Numbered from the stretch's first letter, positions 43,053-55,375 are shown. The stretch: 64,000 bases of DNA from UBA6918 sp040754425 (GCA_040754425.1 JBFMCR010000012.1:67496-131495), one strand, 5' to 3'. A program made the numbers and translations. The notes: a model not told the origin generated them from the letters alone.

Positions 43053-43879
43053 TCTTGTTCTGCTCCCTCAACAGCCTCCCAGACCTTCAGCGCATCCTTC
43101 ATCGCGGCCACGTCGTGCACCCGCACGATGGCTGCACCTCGCGCCACCGCCGCCAGATGCGCGGCCACGCCCGCGTATTCGCGCTGATCGACGGGTTTGC
43201 CTGTCAGCGCGCCCAGCATGGACTTGCGCGACATGCCGGCCAACACGGGCACGCCAAGATCGGTCAGCTTATGCAGGTTTTTCAACAAAACGAGATTGTG
43301 CGCCAGGGTCTTGCCAAAGCCAAATCCGGGATCGACCACAAGGCGGCAACGCTCGATGCCTGCGGCCTCGCAGGCAGCGATGCGCCGGGCGAGAAAGTCG
43401 CGCACCTCGGCGATGACGTCGTCATAGTGCGGCGCCGCCTGCATGGTCTGCGGGTCGTTCTGCATGTGCATGAGGCAGACCGCGACGTCGGCTCCGGCCA
43501 CCGCTTCGATGGCGCCGGGTTCGCGCAGGGCCATGACGTCATTGACCATGGCCGCGCCCGCCCGGATTGCCGCCTGCATCACATGCGGCTTGCGCGTATC
43601 GGCGGATACCGCAACACCGCGTGCGGCCAGCGCTTCGATGACCGGCAGCACGCGCCGCAGTTCCTCTTCGACGGAAACCGGCGCGGCACCCGGGCGCGTG
43701 GATTCGCCGCCCACGTCCAGGATATCGGCGCCCTGCTCGGCCAGCATGAGCGCGTGAGAAATCGCTCGTTGGGAATCTTGCAGGCGCCCGCCATCGGAAA
43801 ACGAATCCGGCGTGACGTTGACCACGCCCATGATCAGCGGGCGGTCGAGGGCAAAGGTGAAGCGGCCGCAGCGGAGCAT
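43049..43879 (-). CDS. folP: Dihydropteroate synthase FolP
   Basis: Makes dihydropteroate in folate synthesis, target of sulfonamides. 276 residues from ATG 43879, with MGVVNVTPDSFSDGG (about 18-32), GGESTRPGA (about 57), and DPGFGFGKTLAHN (about 190). The frame is open 38 codons further, but this upstream stretch is only the heptamer repeat (SPVTRHP period) and is not part of the family. There is no ribosome site before ATG 43879, because the repeat arm occupies its place; expression may rely on weak initiation. Confidence 0.93.
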   Translation of the reverse strand: MLRCGRFTFALDRPLIMGVVNVTPDSFSDGGRLQDSQRAISHALMLAEQGADILDVGGESTRPGAAPVSVEEELRRVLPVIEALAARGVAVSADTRKPHVMQAAIRAGAAMVNDVMALREPGAIEAVAGADVAVCLMHMQNDPQTMQAAPHYDDVIAEVRDFLARRIAACEAAGIERCRLVVDPGFGFGKTLAHNLVLLKNLHKLTDLGVPVLAGMSRKSMLGALTGKPVDQREYAGVAAHLAAVARGAAIVRVHDVAAMKDALKVWEAVEGAEQE

Positions 43880-43887
43880 CAGAGACA

Positions 43888-44003
43888 GGTGACGGGTGAA
43901 GGGTGACGGGTGACGGGTGAAGGGTGAAGGGTGACGGGTGACGGGTGACGGGTGACGGGTGACGGGTGACGGAAGCCATCTGTCACCTGTCACCTGTCAC
44001 TAG
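43888..44003. repeat. Heptamer-arm element, folP-ftsH gap
   Basis: The left arm (43888-43973) is about 12 units of GGTGACG/GGTGAAG. The right arm (43981-44003) is three TCACCTG-like units in inverse orientation. The spacer is short. It is the longest array in the window and fills most of the 140-base gap. Confidence 0.85.
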
Positions 44004-44019
44004 TAACCCGTCACCGCCT

Positions 44020-45915
44020 TCAAGCCTCCTGCGCGGGCTCGGTGGTGGGCGCAGGCGCGCTGGGCTTGCTGCCGCCGGACGGCTTTGCCGGAGGCGGGCT
44101 GGAAGGATGCGGCGGACGCGGCTCGCGGCCGGCCATGATGTCGTCGATCTGCTCGGCATCGATGGTTTCCCATTCCAGCAGGGCGCGGGTCATGGCTTCG
44201 ATCTTGTCGCGGTTGTCCTCGATGATCTTGCGCGCACGGGCGTACTGCTCGTCGATGATGCGGCGGATTTCCTGGTCCACCTTCTGCATGGTGGCCTCGG
44301 ACACGTTCTTGTGCGTGGTGATGGAGCGACCCAGGAAGATTTCGCCCTCCTCCTCGCCGTACACCATGGTGCCCAGACTGTCGGACATGCCCCACTGCGT
44401 GACCATGCGGCGCGCCAGTTCGGTGGCGCGCTGGAAATCGTTGGAGGCGCCGGTGGTCATCTGGTGCATGAACACCTCTTCGGCGATGCGGCCGCCGAAC
44501 AGCACGGCGATGGTGGACAGGATGCGCTCCTTGTCCATGCTGTAGCGGTCCTCGGTCGGCAGCTGCATGGTCACGCCCAGCGCGCGCCCGCGCGGGATGA
44601 TGGTGACCTTGTGCACCGGGTCGGTCTTGGGCAAAAGCTTCGCCACCACCGCATGGCCGGACTCGTGGTAGGCGGTGTTCCTGCGCTCTTCCTCGGGCAT
44701 GACGATGGAGCGGCGCTCGGCGCCCATGATGATCTTGTCCTTGGCGCGCTCGAAGTCTTCCATGTCGACCAGGCGCTTGTTGGCACGCGCGGCGAACAGT
44801 GCGGCCTCGTTCACCAGGTTGGCGAGGTCGGCGCCGGAAAAACCGGGCGTGCCGCGCGCCAGGATGTCGGCCTTGACGTCGGGCGCGATCGGCACCTTGC
44901 GCATGTGCACCAGGAGGATCTGCTCGCGACCGCGGATGTCGGGCAGCGGCACCACCACCTGGCGGTCGAAGCGGCCCGGGCGCATGAGCGCGGGGTCGAG
45001 CACGTCGGGACGGTTGGTGGCGGCGATCACGATCACGCCGGCCGAGCCTTCGAAGCCGTCCATTTCCACCAGGAGCTGGTTCAGGGTCTGCTCGCGTTCG
45101 TCGTTGCCGCCGCCCAGGCCCGCGCCGCGCTGGCGGCCGACCGCGTCGATTTCATCGATGAAGATGATGCAGGGGGCGGACTTCTTGGCCTGCTCGAACA
45201 TGTCGCGCACGCGCGCAGCTCCCACGCCGACGAACATTTCCACGAAGTCGGAGCCGGAAATGCTGAAGAACGGCACCTTGGCCTCGCCGGCGATGGCCTT
45301 GGCGAGCAGGGTCTTGCCGGTGCCGGGGCTGCCCACCATGAGCACGCCGCGCGGGATGCGCCCGCCCAGCTTCTGGAACTTGGAGGGATCCTTGAGGAAA
45401 TCGACCAGTTCGGACACTTCTTCCTTGGCTTCGTCACAGCCGGCCACATCGGCGAAGGTGACCTGGTTGTTGCTCTCGTCCAGCATGCGCGCGCGGCTCT
45501 TGCCGAAGGAGAAGGCGCCGCCGCGGCCGCCGCCCTGCATCTGGCGCATGAAGAAGATCCACACGCCGATCAAAAGCAGCATGGGGAACCAGGAAATGAA
45601 GATGCTCATCAGCACGGATTGCTGCTGTTCCGGCTTGACCTCGATCTTGACGTTGTTCTTCAGAAGATCGGAGGTCAGCCAGATGTCGCCGGGCGGCGCA
45701 TAGGTCACATAGGGGCGGCCGCCCTCGCTCATGCCGCGGATCACGTTGCCCTCGATCACGGCCTGCTTGATCTGGCCTTCCTTCACCTGCTGGATGAAAT
45801 CCGAATAGGCGATCGTGGTCTGGCTGGTCTGGCGCGCGCCAAACTGCTGGAAAACGGTCATCAGGATCACCGCGATGACGACCCAGATGGCGATGTTCTT
45901 TGCGAGATTGTTCAC
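44020..45915 (-). CDS. ftsH: ATP-dependent zinc metalloprotease FtsH
   Basis: Membrane-bound AAA+ protease for membrane and regulatory proteins. The 631-residue protein has two helices (about 7-24 and 102-122), Walker A SPGTGKTLLAKA (about 194-205), Walker B CIIFIDEIDAVG (about 251), the SRH with RPGRFDRQVVV, and the zinc site HESGHAVV (about 417). The C-terminus is Pro/Ser-rich. It lies 68 bases after rlmE, the conserved order rlmE-ftsH-folP-glmM. Confidence 0.97.
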   Translation of the reverse strand: MNNLAKNIAIWVVIAVILMTVFQQFGARQTSQTTIAYSDFIQQVKEGQIKQAVIEGNVIRGMSEGGRPYVTYAPPGDIWLTSDLLKNNVKIEVKPEQQQSVLMSIFISWFPMLLLIGVWIFFMRQMQGGGRGGAFSFGKSRARMLDESNNQVTFADVAGCDEAKEEVSELVDFLKDPSKFQKLGGRIPRGVLMVGSPGTGKTLLAKAIAGEAKVPFFSISGSDFVEMFVGVGAARVRDMFEQAKKSAPCIIFIDEIDAVGRQRGAGLGGGNDEREQTLNQLLVEMDGFEGSAGVIVIAATNRPDVLDPALMRPGRFDRQVVVPLPDIRGREQILLVHMRKVPIAPDVKADILARGTPGFSGADLANLVNEAALFAARANKRLVDMEDFERAKDKIIMGAERRSIVMPEEERRNTAYHESGHAVVAKLLPKTDPVHKVTIIPRGRALGVTMQLPTEDRYSMDKERILSTIAVLFGGRIAEEVFMHQMTTGASNDFQRATELARRMVTQWGMSDSLGTMVYGEEEGEIFLGRSITTHKNVSEATMQKVDQEIRRIIDEQYARARKIIEDNRDKIEAMTRALLEWETIDAEQIDDIMAGREPRPPHPSSPPPAKPSGGSKPSAPAPTTEPAQEA

Positions 45916-45983
45916 TTGACTACTGCTCCTGTGCGCATTCCGTGCGCATTTGGACTCATTCTAGGCCGCTCCCGGCCCGCTGG

Positions 45984-46607
45984 CTAGACCTTCAAGCCCC
46001 TGCCTACCAGAAAATTCTCCCGGCTTTCGCCGCGCGAAGCATCCGGCTTGCGCACGTGAACCTGACGGAAGTTCTGTCTGGCCAGGCGCACGAATTCCTC
46101 GAAACCCGCGCCCTGGAATACCTTGACGACGAAAGCGCCGTCCGGTTTCAGCCATTGGACGGCGAAATCGAGCGACAGTTCGGCCAGGGCATAATGTTTG
46201 GCCTGGTCGGCGTCCTTTACCCCAGACAAGTTGGGGGCCATGTCCGATAAAACAAGGTCGACCTTGCGGCCTTCGAGCACTTTTTCGACCAGAGCCAGCC
46301 CCTCGTCGCTGGCGAAATCGGCCTGGAACAGCGTAACACCGGAGATGGGCTCGACCGGCAGCAGGTCGATGCCGATCACCCGCCCCTTCTCGCCCACCTC
46401 CCTGGCTGCGACCTGGCACCACCCGCCCGGGGCTGCGCCCAGGTCGACCACGGTCATGCCCGGCTTCAGCAAATGGTCTTTCTCGTTTAGCCAGATGAGC
46501 TTGTAGGCCGCGCGCGAGCGGTAGCCCTCCTTCTGGGCCAGTTTGACGTAAGGATCGTGCACATGGCGGTCCAGCCACCAGGCGCGGCTGGTTTTGGGTC
46601 TTTTCAT
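45984..46607 (-). CDS. rlmE: 23S rRNA 2'-O-ribose methyltransferase RlmE
   Basis: Methylates U2552 of 23S rRNA at the peptidyl-transferase centre. The 207-residue Rossmann-fold enzyme has SAM motif VVDLGAAPGGWCQ (about 54-66), VLSDMAPNLSG (about 121-131) with catalytic Asp, a Lys in GAFVVKVFQG (about 162), and ASRGESRENF near the end; the K-D-K-E tetrad is intact. ATG at 46607. Confidence 0.96.
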   Translation of the reverse strand: MKRPKTSRAWWLDRHVHDPYVKLAQKEGYRSRAAYKLIWLNEKDHLLKPGMTVVDLGAAPGGWCQVAAREVGEKGRVIGIDLLPVEPISGVTLFQADFASDEGLALVEKVLEGRKVDLVLSDMAPNLSGVKDADQAKHYALAELSLDFAVQWLKPDGAFVVKVFQGAGFEEFVRLARQNFRQVHVRKPDASRGESRENFLVGRGLKV

Positions 46608-46663
46608 CGGCTGTCAGGGATCAATCGGCGTAAAATCCGGCTTCACTCATCGAAGATTGCAAC

Positions 46664-46960
46664 ATGATCAAGCTTAGCCCCGCCCATCGGCAATATCTCA
46701 AAGGCCTGGCGCACCCGCTGTCACCCGTCATCATCATCGGCGAAAAAGGCCTGACCGAGGCCGTGCTCAAGGAAGTGGGGCGGGCGCTTGCCGCGCATGA
46801 GCTGATCAAGATCAAGGCCGGCTCGGACGAAAAGGCAACCCGCAGCCAGTGGATGGAACGGATTTGCCAGGCGCTCGACGCTGCGCCCGTGCAGCAGATC
46901 GGCAAGATACTGGTGATCTATCGCGCCGCGGAAAAACCCGCTATTCAATTGCCGCGGTAA
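46664..46960 (+). CDS. yhbY: RNA-binding protein YhbY
   Basis: A 98-residue CRS1/YhbY (CRM) domain protein that associates with the pre-50S ribosome. It has the KxxAHRQYLKGLAHPL start and the G-x-x-G loop in IIGEKGLTEAVLKEV (about 25-39). It is divergent from rlmE (56 bases between), the conserved arrangement next to ftsH. It overlaps the DUF4149 gene on the other strand by 16 bases at the 3' ends. Confidence 0.93.
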   Translation: MIKLSPAHRQYLKGLAHPLSPVIIIGEKGLTEAVLKEVGRALAAHELIKIKAGSDEKATRSQWMERICQALDAAPVQQIGKILVIYRAAEKPAIQLPR

Positions 46961-47400
46961 CGCCAGACCAAAACCAGACCGAGCAGGCTCTCGATCAGGT
47001 AGACCACGCTGGAAATGCCGTGCCAGGCGGCGAAACGGTCGCGAAAGGCGCTTTCCATCACCGCCTGCGGCATGGCCTGATCCTTCATGGCCTGCATCAC
47101 CGGTTGAATGCCGAAATGCTGGCCCAGCACCAGGAGCAGCATGACCAGCACGATCCAGAAACGGCTCTGCTTCAAGGCCTGAAAACCCTCGCGGCCAAGA
47201 CGGTGCACCAGCAGGTAGCCGCCGGCCACGATGCCGACCCAGGCAATCCATTTGAACAACTCGCCGGCAAGGTCGCCGGCCAGCTGGCGGTCGGACAGTT
47301 CGGCAAACAGGGTGGGCGCGGCGATGTAGCCGATCGCCCACAAGCCTCCCACCCAGGCAACCAGCAACACCGCGGCCAGGCTGTCGGAAAAGTTTTTCAT
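46945..47400 (-). CDS. DUF4149 membrane protein
   Basis: A 151-residue protein with four membrane helices (about 8-25, 50-66, 80-97, 125-145) and the family start AWVGGLWAIGYIAAPTLF. The DUF4149 family is common beside greA in betaproteobacteria and its function is unknown. Its ATG overlaps the greA stop by 4 bases, so it is part of the greA transcript. Confidence 0.85.
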   Translation of the reverse strand: MKNFSDSLAAVLLVAWVGGLWAIGYIAAPTLFAELSDRQLAGDLAGELFKWIAWVGIVAGGYLLVHRLGREGFQALKQSRFWIVLVMLLLVLGQHFGIQPVMQAMKDQAMPQAVMESAFRDRFAAWHGISSVVYLIESLLGLVLVWRYRGN

Positions 47401-47869
47401 CGGTATTCGACGTCGAGGATTTCGTACTGGCGCACGCCGCCGGGCGTCTGCACCCTGGCCGTGTCGCCGGCCTGCTTGCCGATCAGCGCGCGCGCCATGG
47501 GCGAGGAAATCGAAATCTTGTTGACCTTGATATCGGCTTCGTCCTCGCCCACGATCTGGTAGGTCACCACGTCGCCGGAATCGAGGTCTTCGAGTTCGAC
47601 GGTGGCGCCGAACACGATGCGGCCGTCAGCATCGACGGTTTTGGGATCGATGATCTGCGCATGCGAGAGCTTGCTCTCGATTTCCCTGATGCGGCCTTCG
47701 ATGAAGCCCTGGCGCTCCTTGGCGGCGTCATATTCCGCATTCTCGGACAGGTCGCCGTGCGAGCGCGCCTCGGCAATCGCCTGGATCACCGCAGGGCGCT
47801 GCACGGTCTTGAGGTTGTGCAACTCGGCTTTCAGCATTTCCGCGCCGGTCACGGTCAAAGGTGTCTTGC

Positions 47870-47873
<4 letters not shown>
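47397..47873 (-). CDS. greA: Transcription elongation factor GreA
   Basis: Rescues backtracked RNA polymerase by stimulating transcript cleavage. The 158-residue protein has the N-terminal coiled coil (about 10-75) with the acidic tip ENAEYDAAKERQ (about 41-52) and the C-terminal domain (about 80-158). It starts at GTG 47873, which overlaps the carB stop as GTGA. Confidence 0.95.
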
Positions 47874-51088
<3,215 letters not shown>

Positions 51089-51100
51089 AAATCTTTTTCA

Positions 51101-51167
51101 CCGCAGAGGACGCAGAGGGCGCGGAGTAAAACAGAGCCGTCCTCTGCGTCCTCTGCGTCCTCCGCGG
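51101..51167. repeat. Nonamer-arm element, carA-carB gap
   Basis: The left arm (51101-51126) has CCGCAGAGG-ACGCAGAGG-type units and the right arm (51141-51167) has CCTCTGCGT twice and CCTCCGCGG. The arms are inverse and can pair over about 25 bases. It takes almost the whole gap, so any ribosome site for carB lies at its edge. Confidence 0.75.
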
Positions 51168-51168
51168 C

Positions 51169-52302
51169 TCAAGGTTTTGCTTCTTCCATCAACTTCACGA
51201 AACGGTCGAACAAGTACGCCACGTCGTGGGGCCCCGGGCTCGCCTCCGGGTGGCCCTGGAAAGAGAACGCCGGGGCATCGGTGCGGACGATGCCCTGCAG
51301 GCTGTTGTCGAACAGCGAGACGTGGGTGGTCTTGATATTGGCCGGCAGGCTCGCGGCGTCCACCGCGAAGCCGTGGTTCTGGCTGGTGATCGCCACCCGC
51401 CCGGATTCGAGGTCCTTCACCGGGTGGTTGGCGCCGTGGTGGCCGAATTTCATCTTCACGGTTTTCGCGCCTGAGGCAAGCGCCAACAGCTGGTGGCCGA
51501 GGCAAATGCCAAAAGTCGGCACCTTGCTGTCGACGATTTCGCGAATGGCTTCGATGGCATAGTCGCAAGGCTCGGGGTCGCCGGGGCCATTGGACAGGAA
51601 CACGCCGTCGGGATTCATCGCCAGCACGTCCGCAGCCGGAGTCTTTGCCGGCACCACGGTCAGGCGACAACCACGCGAAGCCAGCATGCGCAGGATGTTA
51701 CGCTTGACACCATAGTCGTAGGCGACGACGTGGAATTTGCCCTGCTCGGGCGCCACGTAACCTTCGCCGAGCTTCCACTCGCCTTCGGACCACTCGTATT
51801 TTTCCGGCGTGGTCACCACCTGCGCGAGATCCATGCCGGCAAGACCCGGGAAGGCGCGGGCACTGACCAGCGCTTCCGCCTCGTCGACGCGGCCGGCCAT
51901 GATGCAGCCGTTCTGCGCGCCCTTTTCGCGCAGGATGCGGGTAAGCCGGCGGGTGTCGATGTCGGCGATGGCGACGATGTCGTGGCTGACCAGGTATTCG
52001 CCCAGCGACCGGTTGGCGCGGAAATTGGAATGCAGACGCGGCACGTCGCGCACCACCAGGCCGGCGGCATAGGGTCGGTCGGCTTCGACATCCTCGGGGT
52101 TCACGCCGTAGTTGCCGATGTGCGGGTAAGTCAGGGTAACGATCTGGCGGGTATAGGACGGGTCTGTCAGTATTTCCTGGTACCCGGTGAGCGCGGTATT
52201 GAACACCACCTCGCCGGTCGTGATGCCGTCGGCGCCGATGGAAAGTCCGCGGAACACCGAGCCGTCGGCAAGCGCAAGAAGGGCGGGCTGGGCCTTGGGC
52301 AC
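51169..52302 (-). CDS. carA: Carbamoyl-phosphate synthase small subunit CarA
   Basis: Glutaminase subunit that feeds ammonia to CarB. 377 residues; the class I amidotransferase domain has catalytic Cys in TFGICLGHQLLALA (about 263) and the His-Glu pair in FQGHPEASPGPHD (about 347). Start taken at GTG 52302, which gives the family start (VPKAQPALLALADG) and has GGAG 6 bases upstream; longer frames upstream are not supported. Confidence 0.96.
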   Translation of the reverse strand: MPKAQPALLALADGSVFRGLSIGADGITTGEVVFNTALTGYQEILTDPSYTRQIVTLTYPHIGNYGVNPEDVEADRPYAAGLVVRDVPRLHSNFRANRSLGEYLVSHDIVAIADIDTRRLTRILREKGAQNGCIMAGRVDEAEALVSARAFPGLAGMDLAQVVTTPEKYEWSEGEWKLGEGYVAPEQGKFHVVAYDYGVKRNILRMLASRGCRLTVVPAKTPAADVLAMNPDGVFLSNGPGDPEPCDYAIEAIREIVDSKVPTFGICLGHQLLALASGAKTVKMKFGHHGANHPVKDLESGRVAITSQNHGFAVDAASLPANIKTTHVSLFDNSLQGIVRTDAPAFSFQGHPEASPGPHDVAYLFDRFVKLMEEAKP

Positions 52303-52434
52303 AGGGAACTCCAAATTTTGCAGGGGTGTGAGGCGGGGCGGGAGCGGTTTCAAGCGGCCTGCCCGAATTGAGTGCGAATTATAGCGTGCGCGCCGTGTTA
52401 CGGCAACGTGACCACGCGGTTTTCTTCGCAAAAA

Positions 52435-52689
52435 TCAGGGAATTAGATGGTCGAGTCCGCCATCCATGTGCATTTCGGTGAGTTCGGTAAAGCCGCCGAT
52501 GCATTTGCCGTCGACCACGATCTGCGGCACGGTGCGCGCGCCGTTGGTCACCACGGAGAATTCCCTGAGGGCTTCGCGATCGAGGTCGATGCGCACCTCG
52601 TCGTAGCCGATGCCGCGCTTGTCGAGAAAGGCCTTGGCCTTGACGCAGATGGGGCAGGTGCCGGTGCTGTATACCTTGACTTTGTTCAT
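52435..52689 (-). CDS. grxC: Glutaredoxin GrxC
   Basis: An 84-residue glutaredoxin 3 that reduces disulfides and mixed glutathione disulfides. The active site is CPIC (residues 12-15, where E. coli has CPYC), with TVPQIVVDGKCIGGFTE (about 53-69) as the cis-Pro and glutathione site. It has no neighbour in an operon except possibly dapB upstream (22 bases). Confidence 0.93.
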   Translation of the reverse strand: MNKVKVYSTGTCPICVKAKAFLDKRGIGYDEVRIDLDREALREFSVVTNGARTVPQIVVDGKCIGGFTELTEMHMDGGLDHLIP

Positions 52690-52711
52690 TGCAAAACCTT
52701 GTTGCGAAAAC

Positions 52712-53518
52712 TTATTTCAAACCCAGTACATCGCGCATGTCATAGAGTCCGGGGCCCCTGCCCTGAAGCCACTTGGCCGCACGCAGCGCGCCCTGCGCGA
52801 AAGTGGCGCGGCTGCTGGCCTTGTGGGCAAGTTCGATGCGTTCGCCGACACCGGCGAACAGCAGGGTGTGGTCGCCGACGATATCGCCGCCGCGCACGGT
52901 GGCAAAGCCGATGGTTTCAGGCTTGCGCTCGCCGGTCACGCCTTCACGCCCATACACCGCACAGGCCTTGAGGTCGCGCCCCAGCGCACCGGCCACTGCC
53001 TGGCCCAGCCCCAGCGCCGTGCCGGAAGGCGCATCGACCTTGTGGCGGTGATGCGCCTCGATGATTTCGATGTCATAGCCTTCGTTCAACACCCGTGCAG
53101 CGGTTTCGGCCAGTTGCATGAGCAGGTTCACGCCCACGCTGAAGTTGGGCGCAAACACGATGCCGATCTTTTTCGCGGCCGCTTCGATCGCAGCCTTGCC
53201 CGCAGCGTCGAAACCGGTGGTGCCGATGATGATGTCGACCCCGGCCTTGCGGCAGGCATCGAGATAGGTAAGCGTGGCTTCGGGCCGGGTGAAATCCACC
53301 AGCACGTCCGCGCCGGCCAGCGCGCTTGCCGCCTGGTCGGTGATGGCGACGCCGGCGTGGCTGCCGCCGTAAATGCCGGCATCCCGGCCCACCGCCGGGC
53401 TGCCGGCACGATCCAGCGCACCGTGCAGCACGCAGGCCGGGTCTCCCGCCACGGCCTCCAGCAAGGCGCGGCCCATGCGTCCGGATACGCCGGTGATGAC
53501 AGTCTTGAGTGCGTTCAT
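52712..53518 (-). CDS. dapB: 4-hydroxy-tetrahydrodipicolinate reductase DapB
   Basis: Lysine and diaminopimelate synthesis. The 268-residue protein has the nucleotide-binding GVSGRMGRALL (about 9-19), and the catalytic stretch EAHHRHKVDAPSGTAL (about 155-170). Start at ATG 53518 (MNALKTVITGV) overlaps the stop of the BamE-like gene by 4 bases; an ORF opening far upstream in the same frame lies inside that gene and is rejected. Confidence 0.96.
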   Translation of the reverse strand: MNALKTVITGVSGRMGRALLEAVAGDPACVLHGALDRAGSPAVGRDAGIYGGSHAGVAITDQAASALAGADVLVDFTRPEATLTYLDACRKAGVDIIIGTTGFDAAGKAAIEAAAKKIGIVFAPNFSVGVNLLMQLAETAARVLNEGYDIEIIEAHHRHKVDAPSGTALGLGQAVAGALGRDLKACAVYGREGVTGERKPETIGFATVRGGDIVGDHTLLFAGVGERIELAHKASSRATFAQGALRAAKWLQGRGPGLYDMRDVLGLK

Positions 53519-54873
53519 CTGCCCGCTCCGATCGATCCGAGAACGTTTTCCTCCTCGATCAGCCACTTGCCGCCGATGCGCACGAACTTGAGCTGTTTGC
53601 GCACCGCATCCCGGTAAGTGTCGGAGCGATAGAACTGGCGGAAGCTGATCTGTGCACGGTCTTCCGAGATGCTCTCCATCGTCACGCCCTCGATTCTGAG
53701 GTCGATGTTGCGCGAGATTCTCAGCAGCATGCGGCGACGCGCTTCCCACTCGCTGCGCGACAGACCGCCGGCAGGACGGAACGTCGGCGCATAGGCGGCC
53801 AGATAGGCATCTTCGTTGCGGCTGCGCCATGCCTCGGCCCAGGCATCGAGCGCCGCCGTGAGCTCGCTCTCCGCCGAGACCGTGTCCGGTAACGCGTCCG
53901 GAAACTCGGGCATGACGTCCGGCTTGATGGCCTCGACATCGGCCTCCGGCTGCAAGGCCACAGGCTCCGGACTGGTTTCGGCCACGGCGGCAGGCTTGCG
54001 CGCAGGCGCCGGCTCCCCTGCCTTCGCGCGCAAGGGCCGCACGATGGAAGTTTCATCCATGCTGCGCTTGTCCGCGGAAACGGCCGGCGCCGCTTCTGCG
54101 GCAACGGTTTCCACTGCAGCCGATTGGGCTTGCGGCGCCGGCTGAGGTGCTGTCCGGTTTGCCGGCTCAGGCGCGACAGGCGCCACGACCGGCGCAGGCG
54201 GCGGTGTCGGACCGGCGACCGGCTCGGTAGCCGCCTCAGGTTTTGCCGCAACAGGCGAGGCGACTTCCGGGGCGGCCTCGTTCCGAATCGGCGCTGCCTC
54301 GTCCGCCGCCAGGCTCGCGGGCGCCGGGGGCGGAGCTTGCGGCTCGGCTGCAGGTGCTGGCGATGCTGCAGGCGGCACGGGTTCGCGCGCGGGAGAAGGC
54401 TCGGCCGGCGCAGGCGATGCAGCCTTGGACGCATCGGCCGGCAGCGGCTCGGCGACCAGCGGCGGCTCGGCCGCCAATGCTCTTGTCGGCCCCTCTTCCG
54501 CAACCGGCTTGGGCGGTTCCGACGACTTGGCCGCCAGCGGCTCGGGGTTGACCTTTAGCCCTTCCGCTTCGACGCGGCTCAGCACGTCGCCTTCGAAAAA
54601 CAGCACCAGGCGTCTTTGCTCGGTCAGTTTGCCGGCCTTGCGATAGTTATAGACATAGTCCCAGCGATTGCCGTGGAAAGGGTCGACCAGCAGCGGCGTG
54701 CCCAGCAGAAAGCGAACCTGCGAGCGGCTCATGCCGAGCTTGAGTTTTTCGACCGCCTCCTGTTCCAGGGCATTGCCCTGCTGAACATCGATGCGATAAG
54801 GCGATATCGGCACATTCACCGAAGAACACGCCGCCAGCACGAGGGCTAACGGGACAAGTCGCAGGACTTTCAA
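53515..54873 (-). CDS. BamE-like lipoprotein with Cds6-type C-terminal domain
   Basis: A 452-residue lipoprotein. The N-terminal part is BamE-like: lipobox LVLAAC (Cys about 16), YRIDVQQGNALEQEAVEKLKLGMSRSQVRFLLGTPL split over about 25-60, and HGNRWDYVYNY. Then comes a Pro/Ala/Glu-rich linker of about 200 residues. The C-terminus (about 335-452) is a SnoaL/NTF2-like domain as in L,D-transpeptidase Cds6 (AWAEAWRSRNEDAYLAAYAP, GGLSRSEWEARRR, SFRQFYRSDTYRD). Normal BamE is about 110-180 residues, so this is a large fusion. Start at TTG 54873 is inferred from GGAG 6 bases upstream; another TTG lies 17 codons earlier. It is divergent from fur and overlaps dapB. Confidence 0.8.
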   Translation of the reverse strand: MKVLRLVPLALVLAACSSVNVPISPYRIDVQQGNALEQEAVEKLKLGMSRSQVRFLLGTPLLVDPFHGNRWDYVYNYRKAGKLTEQRRLVLFFEGDVLSRVEAEGLKVNPEPLAAKSSEPPKPVAEEGPTRALAAEPPLVAEPLPADASKAASPAPAEPSPAREPVPPAASPAPAAEPQAPPPAPASLAADEAAPIRNEAAPEVASPVAAKPEAATEPVAGPTPPPAPVVAPVAPEPANRTAPQPAPQAQSAAVETVAAEAAPAVSADKRSMDETSIVRPLRAKAGEPAPARKPAAVAETSPEPVALQPEADVEAIKPDVMPEFPDALPDTVSAESELTAALDAWAEAWRSRNEDAYLAAYAPTFRPAGGLSRSEWEARRRMLLRISRNIDLRIEGVTMESISEDRAQISFRQFYRSDTYRDAVRKQLKFVRIGGKWLIEEENVLGSIGAGR

Positions 54874-54943
54874 CTGACCACTCCGAGCGGAAGTCGCAAA
54901 AGCGTTATCATAACTGAGTTTCAATCATGACCCGGAGCCACGC

Positions 54944-55375
54944 ATGAGCCATCCCGACGATCTCAAGAGCATCGGGCTCAAAGCCACCTTGCCGCGGCTG
55001 AAGATTCTCGACCTCTTCGAGCACAGCAGCAAACGCCACATGACGGCGGAAGAAGTCTATTCGCTGCTCAAGGAAGAAGGCCAGGACATCGGGCTTGCCA
55101 CGGTCTACCGCGTGCTGACCCAGTTCGAGCAGGCCGGCCTTTTGATGCGCCATCATTTCGACAGCGACAAGGCGGTCTTCGAGCTCAACCAGGGCGAGCA
55201 CCACGACCATCTGGTCTGCATGCAGTGCGGCCGGGTGGAAGAGTTCTACGACGAGGAAATCGAAAAGCGCCAGAAAAAAATCGCCGAATCCCGAGGCTTC
55301 AGGATTCACGATCACTCGCTGCAGATTTACGTGGACTGCATCAAGGACCCCTGCCCTTACCGTCCAAAGAAATAG
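54944..55375 (+). CDS. fur: Ferric uptake regulator Fur
   Basis: A 143-residue metal-dependent repressor. N-terminal winged helix with LGLKATLPRLKIL-type stretch (GLKATLPRLKIL) and DIGLATVYRVLTQFEQAGL; C-terminal metal sites in HHDHLVCMQCGRVEEF (His cluster plus Cys pair, about 88-103) and a second Cys pair CIKDPC (about 133-138). It is divergent from the BamE-like gene, the arrangement seen in many betaproteobacteria (bamE-fur). Confidence 0.96.
   Translation: MSHPDDLKSIGLKATLPRLKILDLFEHSSKRHMTAEEVYSLLKEEGQDIGLATVYRVLTQFEQAGLLMRHHFDSDKAVFELNQGEHHDHLVCMQCGRVEEFYDEEIEKRQKKIAESRGFRIHDHSLQIYVDCIKDPCPYRPKK

Noticed and set aside
43888..44003. Possible CRISPR array
   Set aside because: Units are 7 bases with no unique spacers, and there are no cas genes in the window.
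53519..53830. Long N-terminal extension of DapB
   Set aside because: The stretch is an out-of-frame reading of the BamE-like gene and has no place in the family.
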